Of a stretch of 64,000 nt of DNA, positions 36,932-45,952 are shown piece by piece. The position numbers and the translations under genes were made by a program. The notes under the pieces were generated by a model. That model was not told the origin of the DNA. It saw only the letters and a program-made list of their open reading frames with translations, and did no database searches. The DNA is taken from contig NZ_JAGTJJ010000006.1 in NCBI RefSeq assembly GCF_028435365.1, forward strand, positions 1 to 64,000. Reading direction: 5' to 3'. How positions within the stretch are numbered: position 1 is the stretch's first letter; each line of letters begins with the position of its first letter. The DNA is from Polyangium jinanense (GTDB lineage Bacteria > Myxococcota > Polyangia > Polyangiales > Polyangiaceae).

Positions 36932-38742
36932 CGCGACCTCCGCGAGGCGACCTTCTCGAAATCGACCACCATGTCGCGTCCCTCCTCCTCGGGCACCAGG
37001 ATCCGGATCTCGTAGACGTCGCGCGTGTCGTCCTGCGCATAAAGCACGAGCTCGCCCGGCGAAAGTGGCACCTTCTCGTGCTCCGTATCGAGGACGCCCG
37101 GAATTTGCCGCCTGGAAATGCGGCTCCCCTCGGCGAGATCCGGGCTCGTGAAGAACCCGGGGCGCTCGTAGGCATACGGCTTCGGACGATCGAATCCTGC
37201 CGGATCGGGCTTTCGATCGGACGGCGCCACGAAATACAGGAGCGGCAGCCCGCCTTCCGCGCCGCGACGCACATAAAAATCGAGGTCGTGGTTGTTCTCC
37301 CAGAACCTGCCGACGATGACGTTCGCCATCAGGTCCGCTTGTGATTGCAAGGTCGGACGCATGGCTCGCACGAGCTCGGCGCCGCTCGGCCCGATCGGCA
37401 CGTTTTGGAGCGCGAACACCGGCCGCGCGGCGCCCTCGGGGATGTCCGGCGTGCCGTCGCCCGTCGGATCGTGGAGCGAAATCTGCGCAACCTCCGCGAG
37501 CAGATCCCACAAGAATCGTGGCTCCGGCACGGTCACGCCCCGGATCGCATTCGCGAACGTGATCCACCCCGGCGGCGCGCCGCCCTGCCCGATCTCCACG
37601 CCGACCAGGCATTCGCCGTTCAGCTCGACGTAGCAACGATCGTACGAACGCCGGCCATACGCGCGCCGCGCGCCGCTCGTCACGATCGACTCCAGGAAAA
37701 ACGGGCGGCAGCGGGGATCGGCCTCGCAAGACGGGATAAAAGGGTCCGCCTCGACGGTCGCGAACCGCATGTCGACCGTGGGCACGTCCGCGACGCCCTG
37801 GATCACGAGCCGCTCGGGATCCTCGAAATCGAACGAGAGCGGCGTGCTGCCTTCCATCACGAACATGTCGCCGCCGCCGGACGAGAGGTCGACGCCGCGC
37901 ACGCGGCGCAGGTGCGATTCGGCGACCACACGCATCCGGAAATCGGGGCCGAGCACGTCGCTCCGCGTGGCGAAAAACGCGTCGTCCGGCACGAGCACGC
38001 CGGGATGCGCCCCCGGCACGGGGCCGAATTTCTCGGGCAACGTCGAAAGGTCTTTCAGGGCGTCATAGAGGGTCACCGGGAGTGTTCCGGCGGAATTGTC
38101 GATCCCCGGATGCGTGCCGAGCAGGTTCTCCTGGAGCGCACGAACGAGCGCATCCGTGGGCACGACGGGATCCGTGCGGCCGATGCCGAGGCTCTCGGCG
38201 AGCACCTGGGGAAAATCGAAACGGAACGTGCCCGGGTTTTGCTCGACGAGCGCCGCGAACGTCTCGAGGCTCGTCCCCGAGAGCTCCGTATTCGCAGGCG
38301 TCATGCCGAGGAGCCGCACGAGGCCGAATTCGGCCGAGGTCCGCCACATGGGCCCGAACGTCCGGCCGAGCGCCGTTTGCGCGCAATCGTATCCGGGGTT
38401 TTTCCGATCGATCCTCCAGCCCGTGCCGCAGGCATCGCGGATGCTGTCGAGGACGTGGCCGAGCAACGCCGTGGAGTCGACGTCGAGAATACGAATGCGC
38501 CGCGCGGCCTCCTCGCCGAACATTTCGAGCGCCTTTGACTTGTCGAGCTCCAGCGTGATCTCCTCGGTCACCTCTGGACCAGGAAGGGCGAGGAGGAACC
38601 GATTCGCGAGAATTTGCGGCGGCTGTGCCTCGTCGTCCTCGGCCGGCGGGTCGACGCCGAAAACCTCGCTGTTCGCGGCGCCCCCGCAAGCGACGAGGGG
38701 TAGGCAGAGGAGCCAGAAACCGGAGCGTGTCGAGGTCCGCAT
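36928..38742 (-). CDS. Large lipoprotein B of FadL-linked tandem pair
   Basis: A 604-residue predicted lipoprotein with signal ending LPLVACG (Cys19). Homologous to the next gene; it differs in several Cys residues (for example CGTGW, CEADPRC), which may form disulphides. The start 38742 has a GGAG site nine bases away; an in-frame ATG at 38751 sits directly on that site and is less likely. As first gene of the operon it should carry the promoter: a TAAAGT box lies at 38791-38796 on the minus strand. Function unknown. Confidence 0.8.
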   Translation of the reverse strand: MRTSTRSGFWLLCLPLVACGGAANSEVFGVDPPAEDDEAQPPQILANRFLLALPGPEVTEEITLELDKSKALEMFGEEAARRIRILDVDSTALLGHVLDSIRDACGTGWRIDRKNPGYDCAQTALGRTFGPMWRTSAEFGLVRLLGMTPANTELSGTSLETFAALVEQNPGTFRFDFPQVLAESLGIGRTDPVVPTDALVRALQENLLGTHPGIDNSAGTLPVTLYDALKDLSTLPEKFGPVPGAHPGVLVPDDAFFATRSDVLGPDFRMRVVAESHLRRVRGVDLSSGGGDMFVMEGSTPLSFDFEDPERLVIQGVADVPTVDMRFATVEADPFIPSCEADPRCRPFFLESIVTSGARRAYGRRSYDRCYVELNGECLVGVEIGQGGAPPGWITFANAIRGVTVPEPRFLWDLLAEVAQISLHDPTGDGTPDIPEGAARPVFALQNVPIGPSGAELVRAMRPTLQSQADLMANVIVGRFWENNHDLDFYVRRGAEGGLPLLYFVAPSDRKPDPAGFDRPKPYAYERPGFFTSPDLAEGSRISRRQIPGVLDTEHEKVPLSPGELVLYAQDDTRDVYEIRILVPEEEGRDMVVDFEKVASRRSR

Positions 38743-38790
38743 GGAGCGCATCTCCGTCGGAACGAAAACGAGGTCGTGACCGCCCGAGAC

Positions 38791-38796
38791 ACTTTA
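38791..38796 (-). promoter_or_regulatory. Candidate -10 box of the lipoprotein/FadL operon
   Basis: TAAAGT on the minus strand lies 48 bases before the chosen start. No good -35 was found. Confidence 0.25.
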
Positions 38797-38915
38797 CGCG
38801 ATGCGGCATAGCCCCGGGCCAGTCCGCCTTCTCCCGTTCCAAACGAGATCGTTGTGCGGCGCCATGCTCCGTCAACGGCAGGTGCGCGTTGCCTGTGTCA
38901 GGACGTCCAGAACGC

Positions 38916-38945
38916 TTGACCTCCAATGATAGAAAGCCATAGGAT
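38916..38945 (+). promoter_or_regulatory. Promoter of the gene at 38986
   Basis: TTGACC (38916-38921), 18 bases, TAGGAT (38940-38945) gives a 40-base untranslated leader with a GGAG site before the ATG. Confidence 0.5.
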
Positions 38946-38985
38946 GCCCATTTCAAGAGGTAACCGCCTCTCCACGGAGCTCCTC

Positions 38986-40101
38986 ATGCGCCGCTTCCTC
39001 GCCCCTTCGCTCGCCGCCCTCGCGGCGCTTTTCACCCTATCGGCCGCCCCGGACGCCGAGGCCCAGGCGTACCGCGACGGGCCGCCCCCACAGCACCGGA
39101 TCGTCTATACCGATTTGACGCTGTTCCGGTGGAATCCGCTCGGCCTCATTACGGACGCCCGCTTCGTCTACCGATACCGCCTTTACAAGAGCGAGAGCAC
39201 GGCGTTACGGGACAATTTCATCGGCATTGGACTCGCGCCCTCCCTGAGCGGCGCCTTCGCCCGCGGCGGCCCCACCATCCAGATCCAGCCGGCGAGCTTC
39301 CTCCAGCTCTGGGCGCTTTACGAGGGGATCGGATACTTCGGCGCGTTCAACTTCCTGCAATCGTATCCCACGGCGGACGCGACGAAGGTGAACTACAGCG
39401 ACACGGAGCTCGCGCGGCGCGGAGATCTCGAAAAAGGCAATCCCGAGAAGAACTATTCGACGACCGGGACGCAGCTCATCGCCGGCGCGAACCTCCAGTT
39501 CAAGTTCGGCCCCGTCGCGGCGCGTAACCTCTTCCGCTTCGGCCGCCCCGACATGAAGCTGCGCCAGGGCGACCGCGTCTTTTACGATATTTTCTACGAT
39601 CTGCTCGTGGGCGACGGCGGCCTCTGGTACTCGAACGACACCGATCTCCTCTACCAGGGCCTCGACAACCGCCTGACCGTGGGCCTGCGCTGGACGACGG
39701 GACGGGCGTTTTACAACGACGAACATTTTGCTCCCGGCGACGACAAGACCCGCGCGCCCGGCGCGATCCATCGCATCGGCCCCATCGCAGCGTGGACGTT
39801 CAAGAAGCCGGACGGCGCCGCGCTCGAGCCGACGATCCTGCTCGTCGCGAACTGGTGGCTGAAATCGCCTTATCGCACGGGCCAGGACGTCTCGCAGGCC
39901 GTCCCCTACATCATCCTCGCCCTGAACCTCACGGGCGACCTCCTGCCCGCTCCAGAGAAGCCAAAGGACGAGCCCGAGGCCACGAAACCCCTGCCGAGCG
40001 AGCCGCCGGCCGCGCCCACGCCTGCGCCCGAGCCTGCCAAGGAGCCCGCGCCCGCGGCGCCTGCCGAGCCCGCGCCTGCCGCGCCCGCCGCGCCGCAATA
40101 G
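38986..40101 (+). CDS. Exported protein with Pro/Ala-rich C-terminus
   Basis: A 371-residue protein. The signal peptide ends near DAEAQA (about residue 26). The central part has many aromatic, strand-forming segments such as ALRDNFIGIGLAPSLSG, FDFLQSYP-like turns and NWWLKSPYRTG, suggesting a barrel or porin-like protein. The last ~50 residues are a Pro/Ala/Glu-rich tail, probably unstructured. ATG at 38986 is chosen over an earlier Met 20 codons upstream because the signal peptide and GGAG site belong to it. No characterised family is recognised. Confidence 0.65.
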   Translation: MRRFLAPSLAALAALFTLSAAPDAEAQAYRDGPPPQHRIVYTDLTLFRWNPLGLITDARFVYRYRLYKSESTALRDNFIGIGLAPSLSGAFARGGPTIQIQPASFLQLWALYEGIGYFGAFNFLQSYPTADATKVNYSDTELARRGDLEKGNPEKNYSTTGTQLIAGANLQFKFGPVAARNLFRFGRPDMKLRQGDRVFYDIFYDLLVGDGGLWYSNDTDLLYQGLDNRLTVGLRWTTGRAFYNDEHFAPGDDKTRAPGAIHRIGPIAAWTFKKPDGAALEPTILLVANWWLKSPYRTGQDVSQAVPYIILALNLTGDLLPAPEKPKDEPEATKPLPSEPPAAPTPAPEPAKEPAPAAPAEPAPAAPAAPQ

Positions 40102-40131
40102 CATCCACTCGTCGCTTTCCCCGCATTCGGC

Positions 40132-40137
40132 TACAGT
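40132..40137 (+). promoter_or_regulatory. -10 box for leaderless guaB1
   Basis: TACAGT is followed by six bases and the ATG at 40144. There is no Shine-Dalgarno. Confidence 0.55.
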
Positions 40138-40143
40138 TGCCGC

Positions 40144-41592
40144 ATGCGATTCCTCCATCCCGAGCGAGACGAAAACCTCGAGCTCGCGCTCGAAGACGTC
40201 TTCCTGACGCCAGGGTATTTCGAGGGCGTGTCGCGCCTCGACGTCGATCTCCGGCCGGTCGATTTTCCGGGCGGGTCGCACCCGATCGTCTCCGCAAACA
40301 TGAATGCCGTCACGGGCAAACGCATGGCCGAGACGATGGCCCGCTTCGGCGGGCTCGGCGTGCTCCCCCAGGACATGGCCCTCGATACGACCGAGCGGAT
40401 CGTCCGGCACATCAAGAGCGCCGATCCGCGCTACGACACGCCCCTCGCGGTCTCACCACGCGAGAGCCTGCGCGACGTGCAAGGCATCATTCGCAAACGA
40501 TCCCACGACATGGTCGTCGTCGTGGACGACGAGCGCCGCCCGCTCGGCATCGTCACACACGCGGATTTGCGCGATCGAGACCAGTACACGCCCGCCTCGG
40601 CGCTGATGTCCTCGCGCCTCGTGACGATCCCCGCGGGCACGCCGAACCGCGACGCATTCCTCCTCATGGAAGAGGCGCGCGTGAAGGCCGTGCCCGCGCT
40701 CGACGCCGAGGGCAAGCTCGTGGGCGTCTTGACGCGGGACGACGCCGTGCGGCTGGAGCTGCTCCGGCCGAGTTTGTCTGCGAACGGCGAGCTCATGGTC
40801 GCGGCCGCAGTGGGCATTTCGGCGAATGCGCCGGAGTTTGCCCGGCGGCTCGTCGACATCGGGGTCTCGGCGATCGTGCTCGACACGGCGCACGGCCATC
40901 AGCGGCGCATGATCGAGGCCATCCGCGCCGTGCGGAAGGCCATCGGGACCGCCGTGCCGCTCGTCGCCGGCAACGTGTGCACGGCCGAAGGCACGCGTGA
41001 TTTGCTGGAGGCGGGCGCCGACATCGTGAAGGTCAACGTGGGCCCGGGCGCGATGTGCACGACGCGTATGCAAACGGGCGCGGGCCGGCCGACGTTCAGC
41101 TCGGTGCTCGCATGCGCGCGCGAGGCGCACGCGCACGGAAAACAAGTGTGGGCCGACGGCGGCGTGAAATACCCGCGCGACGTGGCGCTGTACCTTGCGG
41201 CCGGCGCGTCGCGCGTGATGGTGGGCACCGCGCTCGCGGGCACGTACGAGAGCCCCGGCGACGTGAAAGAAGACCGCGAGGGCGCGCTTTACAAGGAGAA
41301 TTACGGCATGGCGAGCGCCCGCGCCGTGCACGACCGGACGGCGGACATCGATCCGTTCGAGCGCGCGAAAAAAGGCTTCTTCAGGGAGGGCATTTCGACG
41401 TCACGCATTTACATCCAGGAAGGAAAGGAGAGCGTGGGCGCGCTGCTCGTCGACATGATCACGGGCGTGCAATCGGCCTGCACGTACGCCGGCGCGCGGA
41501 GCCTACCGGAGCTCCACGAAAAGGCGGTGATCGGGGTGCAGACGCTCGCGGGGTACGGCGAGGGCAAACCCCACGGCGCCGTGCGGCGCTGA
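40144..41592 (+). CDS. guaB1: GuaB1-type GMP reductase (IMPDH/GMPR family with CBS pair)
   Basis: A 482-residue TIM-barrel protein of the IMP dehydrogenase/GMP reductase family. Its start RFLHPERDENLELALEDVFL and PQDMALDTTERIV region match the actinobacterial GuaB1 subgroup, which has GMP reductase activity despite a Bateman module. The CBS pair spans about residues 95-205. The catalytic loop is GPGAMCTTRMQTG with Cys305, and WADGGVKYPRDVALYLAAGA is the phosphate-binding part. The flap EGISTSRIYI differs from classical IMPDH. It would convert GMP to IMP. Leaderless start suspected (TACAGT box). No other purine genes adjoin it. Confidence 0.88.
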   Translation: MRFLHPERDENLELALEDVFLTPGYFEGVSRLDVDLRPVDFPGGSHPIVSANMNAVTGKRMAETMARFGGLGVLPQDMALDTTERIVRHIKSADPRYDTPLAVSPRESLRDVQGIIRKRSHDMVVVVDDERRPLGIVTHADLRDRDQYTPASALMSSRLVTIPAGTPNRDAFLLMEEARVKAVPALDAEGKLVGVLTRDDAVRLELLRPSLSANGELMVAAAVGISANAPEFARRLVDIGVSAIVLDTAHGHQRRMIEAIRAVRKAIGTAVPLVAGNVCTAEGTRDLLEAGADIVKVNVGPGAMCTTRMQTGAGRPTFSSVLACAREAHAHGKQVWADGGVKYPRDVALYLAAGASRVMVGTALAGTYESPGDVKEDREGALYKENYGMASARAVHDRTADIDPFERAKKGFFREGISTSRIYIQEGKESVGALLVDMITGVQSACTYAGARSLPELHEKAVIGVQTLAGYGEGKPHGAVRR

Positions 41593-41618
41593 CGCTCCCG
41601 GCGGAGGCGATTTTCGGG

Positions 41619-41624
41619 TAAGCT
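41619..41624 (+). promoter_or_regulatory. -10 box for leaderless lipoprotein gene
   Basis: TAAGCT is followed by six bases and the ATG at 41631; no ribosome site is visible. Confidence 0.55.
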
Positions 41625-41630
41625 TCGGGG

Positions 41631-42311
41631 ATGCGCTCGCCGCTCCTCGCCGTTTTGCTCCTCGCCTCCGCCCCGGCGTGCAGCGAACCTTCCGAGCCGC
41701 GCGGATCGACCACGTTCACGCCGGCGGAGCTTTCGCTCTTCGCCGAGCTGCGCACGAACGGCGGCACGGCCCAGGTCCTGGTCACGCTGCTCGGCGACGG
41801 GACGAGCGTCACCCTGGAAAACCCCGATCGCTTGAGCCTCGAGGCGCCGGGCGGGCCGGCGCAAACCCTCGTCCCCGGCGGGTTCGGGTACGTGGCGCAG
41901 CTCGAGACGACCGCCACGGAGTTCGATCTCGTCTTTTCGCGCGGCAGCGAGCGATTCGTGAGCAAGCTCGTGGCGCCGCCGCCTTTTTCGATCGTGGTCC
42001 CGAGCGCGACGGCCTCACGCGCGTCGCCCATCTCGATCCACTGGGACGCGGCGGACGGCACGTTCGAGACGTGGCTCGACGTGACGGCCCCGTGTTTGTC
42101 ATGGCCGATTTCGCGGTACTTCGTGGAGGATCCCGGCGTGTATGCGATCCAGCCCGCGGATCTCGCGATCGAGCCCGGAACGATGGATTGCGATTTCCGC
42201 GTGTGGGTCACGCGGTCGGCGTCGAGCGGGACGATCGCGCCCGGGCTCGGCGCGGCGCCCGCGCCCGGCGGGATGCAAACGCGCTCGATTCTGATCCCCA
42301 CCTCACCCTGA
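41631..42311 (+). CDS. Lipoprotein of unknown function (paralogue of 27137-27850)
   Basis: A 226-residue predicted lipoprotein, signal ending SAPAC (Cys17). It parallels the lipoprotein at 27137-27850 in size and two-part architecture: VTLENPDRLSLEAPG matches VDLSGGDRIFASGG, APPPFSIVVPSATASRAS matches PAPFTLTLAQTSASRAA, and both end with a Cys-containing strand region (CDFRVWVTRS against CDVNIEMTRS). Function unknown. Ten bases separate it from the ferritin-like gene, so the two may be cotranscribed. Confidence 0.7.
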   Translation: MRSPLLAVLLLASAPACSEPSEPRGSTTFTPAELSLFAELRTNGGTAQVLVTLLGDGTSVTLENPDRLSLEAPGGPAQTLVPGGFGYVAQLETTATEFDLVFSRGSERFVSKLVAPPPFSIVVPSATASRASPISIHWDAADGTFETWLDVTAPCLSWPISRYFVEDPGVYAIQPADLAIEPGTMDCDFRVWVTRSASSGTIAPGLGAAPAPGGMQTRSILIPTSP

Positions 42312-42321
42312 GGACGACGCC

Positions 42322-43272
42322 ATGAACAAGAGGCAACTCGAAAAACTCCTCGGCATGATCATCGCCACGACGGCGCTCGGGGCGCGGGGGATCTCGTGCG
42401 GGCCCTGTCCAGACAACGTGGCGCAGATCCCGGTCCTGCCACCGAGCAGTGACGGCGGCGTCGAGGACGCCGGGGACTGGCTCGCCGACGAATGCCAGCG
42501 CAAATGCCCGAACGGGATCTCGTGCGTGCCGACGTCGCTCCCGCTCGAAGACGGCGGGTCGATGCCCGCGATCGAGTGCACGCAGATGGCGGATTGCAGC
42601 GCGGGGCGGCGGCCGCTCGGGAAGGGCGGCCCGGAAAAACGTTGGGACACCAAGGGTCTCGGAGCGGCGGGCGAATGGCTCGTGCACGCGGCCGCGCTCG
42701 AAGCCGGGTCGGTGATCGCCTTCCGGGAGCTACGGCGGGATCTAGCTGCGCTCGGAGCGCCGCGAAGGCTCCTCCGGGCGGCTTCGCGGGCGGCCGAGGA
42801 GGAGCAGAGGCACACGCGGCGCACGCGGGCGCTCGCGCGGCGGTACGGGGCGCGTGTGCCGGGACAAACGACGGGCGTGACGCGACGCGCTTCGCTGGAG
42901 GAGCTCGCGACGCACAACGCAGTCGAAGGTTGCGTGCGCGAGGCGTTCGGCGCCCTCGTGGCGCGGTGGCAAGCGACGTTCGCGGAGGATCTGGAGGTGC
43001 GTACCGCAATGGCGCAGATCGCCGACGACGAGGCGCGCCACGCGGCGCTCGCCCATGCGATCGACGCCTGGGCACAGCGGCGGCTCGGCCCTGCGGCGCG
43101 GGCGCGCGTGGAGTCCGCGCGCCGGGAAGCTGCACATGCACTCTTGGCCCCGCGGGCGCGGGATGCCGGGCGCGAGGAGGCGCTGCGGGTCCTGGGTTTG
43201 CCTGGCGCGGCGGAGACGGAGGCGCTCGCGAAAAGGTTCGTCGTGGCAATCGGGCTCGACGCGGCGGCCTGA
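42322..43272 (+). CDS. Ferritin-like di-iron protein with Cys-rich N-terminal head
   Basis: A 316-residue protein. The first ~25 residues could be a signal sequence. Residues 26-92 contain seven Cys (26, 29, 58, 62, 68, 86, 92). The C-terminal part is a four-helix ferritin-like domain with the di-iron set E127, E161-x-x-H164, E202 and E237-x-x-H240 (EEEQRH and DDEARH motifs). It may store iron, detoxify oxygen species or oxidise a substrate. The Cys-rich head is not part of standard ferritins or rubrerythrins and could bind metal or form disulphides outside the cytoplasm. It is preceded by a lipoprotein gene and converges with a small membrane protein. Confidence 0.75.
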   Translation: MNKRQLEKLLGMIIATTALGARGISCGPCPDNVAQIPVLPPSSDGGVEDAGDWLADECQRKCPNGISCVPTSLPLEDGGSMPAIECTQMADCSAGRRPLGKGGPEKRWDTKGLGAAGEWLVHAAALEAGSVIAFRELRRDLAALGAPRRLLRAASRAAEEEQRHTRRTRALARRYGARVPGQTTGVTRRASLEELATHNAVEGCVREAFGALVARWQATFAEDLEVRTAMAQIADDEARHAALAHAIDAWAQRRLGPAARARVESARREAAHALLAPRARDAGREEALRVLGLPGAAETEALAKRFVVAIGLDAAA

Positions 43273-43273
43273 A

Positions 43274-43660
43274 TCAGCCCTTCTTGCGGCCGTGGAGGAC
43301 GATTCCGAGGGCGAGCGCGCCGATGGACGCGAGGAGCGGCGCGGTCCCGAGGGCCAGGCCGACGTCCTTGCAACCGTCGGCTTCGGCATACCCCATCTCT
43401 TGGATACGCGCCCTCTGGGATGCGTCGATGTAATCCCCGGCAAGCGCCGTGTCCGTCCTGGATCGGCCCAGCATCGCGCCGACGGGCCCCATCCCGACCG
43501 AGCCGAGCGACACGAGGATCCCGACCCCGCCCACGATCGCGCCACCGAGCGGCTTCTTCATGAGCGAGAGCAAAAAGCCGAGAGCCGCGAGGCCAAACCC
43601 CACGAACGCGAAGAGCAGAATCACCCACGCGGGCCAGCCGCACATCTGGAACGTTTCCAC
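43274..43660 (-). CDS. Small membrane protein
   Basis: A 128-residue protein with about three membrane helices: WVILLFAFVGFGLAALGFLL (residues 12-31), a Gly/Val-rich segment around 38-62, and LLASIGALALGIVL near the C-terminus, which ends in a basic GRKKG. The middle loop is charged. It ends one base from the ferritin-like gene (convergent) and begins 39 bases after the Ser/Thr kinase stop on the same strand, so it may be cotranscribed with the kinase. Family not recognised. Confidence 0.6.
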   Translation of the reverse strand: METFQMCGWPAWVILLFAFVGFGLAALGFLLSLMKKPLGGAIVGGVGILVSLGSVGMGPVGAMLGRSRTDTALAGDYIDASQRARIQEMGYAEADGCKDVGLALGTAPLLASIGALALGIVLHGRKKG

Positions 43661-43699
43661 GGGCGCCGATGGGACCGTGCGAAACGCAGAAAGTCAAGG

Positions 43700-44665
<966 letters not shown>

Positions 44666-44674
44666 GCGCGGCCG

Positions 44675-44680
44675 AGGCTA
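44675..44680 (-). promoter_or_regulatory. -10 box of the kinase gene
   Basis: On the minus strand TAGCCT lies nine bases before the ATG at 44665, back to back with the box at 44704-44709 for the divergent lipoprotein gene. Confidence 0.4.
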
Positions 44681-44703
44681 CCACGACCACGCCGCGAGCG
44701 GGT

Positions 44704-44709
44704 TACACT
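44704..44709 (+). promoter_or_regulatory. -10 box for leaderless lipoprotein gene
   Basis: TACACT is followed by six bases and the ATG at 44716, with no Shine-Dalgarno. Confidence 0.55.
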
Positions 44710-44715
44710 GCGGCC

Positions 44716-45831
44716 ATGCTTTCGCGCCCAAGCTTCCTTCCCGGCCTCTTGCTCGCGGCGATCGCGCTCCCAGTGACCGCCTGTTGGCTCGACCTCGACC
44801 GCCTCGGCGCGGGCCTGCCGAGCGCCGCAGCCGGCGGCGGTAGCAATGTCGGGAGTAGCACCATGAGCGGCACCGGCGGCGGCGGCACGGGCGCGCCTGT
44901 GCTCGAATGTGATCCGTGTCCCGAGGGAGGGTGCAGTCCCGAACCCGTCGCGGAAGGGCCGGCGTTCGCGCTCGGCGCCGTGGATCTCGTGGCCGATAGC
45001 GACGGCGTGTACTGGGTGAACCAGGAGGGCGGCGAGGTCATGCGGTTCGTCTCGACCGCGGATGCGCCGGAGACGCTCACGACCGCGGTCGCGCCGCGTT
45101 GCCTCGTGGTGCGGGGCGGAAATGTGTTTTACGGGGACGACGAGGGGCTCTGGTCCTGTTCGGCGGACGCGTGCATGCAGACGCGGCAGAAGGTCACGTC
45201 GTCCGTCGCGCAAGGCACGATCGGGCGCATCGCGTTCGACGGGGCCTCGGTCTACTGGACGGATCGCGGCACGGCCGAGAGCGACGGCCGCGTGTACGGC
45301 TGCGCGCCGGGCGACTGTACGACGCCGAAGGAATATGCCACGGGGCTCTTCCGACCGGACACGATCCTCGCGAGCGGCGGCCAGCTCTTCTGGGTCCAGT
45401 TCGGCAATGGCAACGCCAATGGTGCGATCTATCAGGGTTCGCCCGGGGGAAGCGCGACGACCGTCGCGAGCGCGCTCGCGTTCCCCTCGTCCGTCGCGGT
45501 GGACAACGACTCCTTTTATTTTCCGTCGTGGCGGCCGGGCGGGACGGTCCACCGTTGCCCGAAAAGCGGCTATTGCAGCGAGCCTCCGGCGATCAAGCCG
45601 GCGGAGGCCGGGGAAAAACCTTTCGACGTTGCGGTCTCCGGGGGGCGCGTCTACTGGAGCGACACGGCGGACGGCGCGATCCGGAGCTGTCCCGCGGCCG
45701 GGTGCGGGGCCGAGGCGCCGCGCGTGCACGTGAGCGGACGGACGGGCCTTTCGCGTTTCGCGCTCGGAAAGGCGTGTATCTTCTGGGTGGACGCGACGAA
45801 CGGCGGGAGCGTGATGAAGGTCGGTCGATGA
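44716..45831 (+). CDS. Lipoprotein with beta-propeller-like repeats
   Basis: A 371-residue predicted lipoprotein (signal ending PVTAC, Cys23; Gly/Ser-rich linker). The mature part contains six or more blade-like units marked by recurring D-x-x-x-V/I-Y/F-W motifs: DGVYWVN, GNVFYGDD, ASVYWTD, GQLFWVQ, DSFYFPS, GRVYWSD and KACIFWVD. Cys pairs occur regularly between blades. Such proteins are frequent in Polyangiales and their role is unknown; ligand sensing or binding outside the cell is plausible. It is divergent from the Ser/Thr kinase. Confidence 0.75.
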   Translation: MLSRPSFLPGLLLAAIALPVTACWLDLDRLGAGLPSAAAGGGSNVGSSTMSGTGGGGTGAPVLECDPCPEGGCSPEPVAEGPAFALGAVDLVADSDGVYWVNQEGGEVMRFVSTADAPETLTTAVAPRCLVVRGGNVFYGDDEGLWSCSADACMQTRQKVTSSVAQGTIGRIAFDGASVYWTDRGTAESDGRVYGCAPGDCTTPKEYATGLFRPDTILASGGQLFWVQFGNGNANGAIYQGSPGGSATTVASALAFPSSVAVDNDSFYFPSWRPGGTVHRCPKSGYCSEPPAIKPAEAGEKPFDVAVSGGRVYWSDTADGAIRSCPAAGCGAEAPRVHVSGRTGLSRFALGKACIFWVDATNGGSVMKVGR

Positions 45832-45936
45832 GCCGCGTTTTCCCGCGGTGCGCGCCATAACGCTTGACACGCGGCGTGACTCGTGGCAGCGGGCGAGCGC
45901 GCGAAAGCGTCTGTGCCGGCGCCGGAGGGGCCCGGC

Positions 45937-45943
45937 AGGAAGG
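45937..45943 (+). promoter_or_regulatory. Shine-Dalgarno supporting the GTG start at 45953
   Basis: AGGAAGG lies nine bases before GTG 45953. An alternative ATG at 45992 has no comparable site. Confidence 0.5.
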
Positions 45944-45952
45944 TATGTCGTC

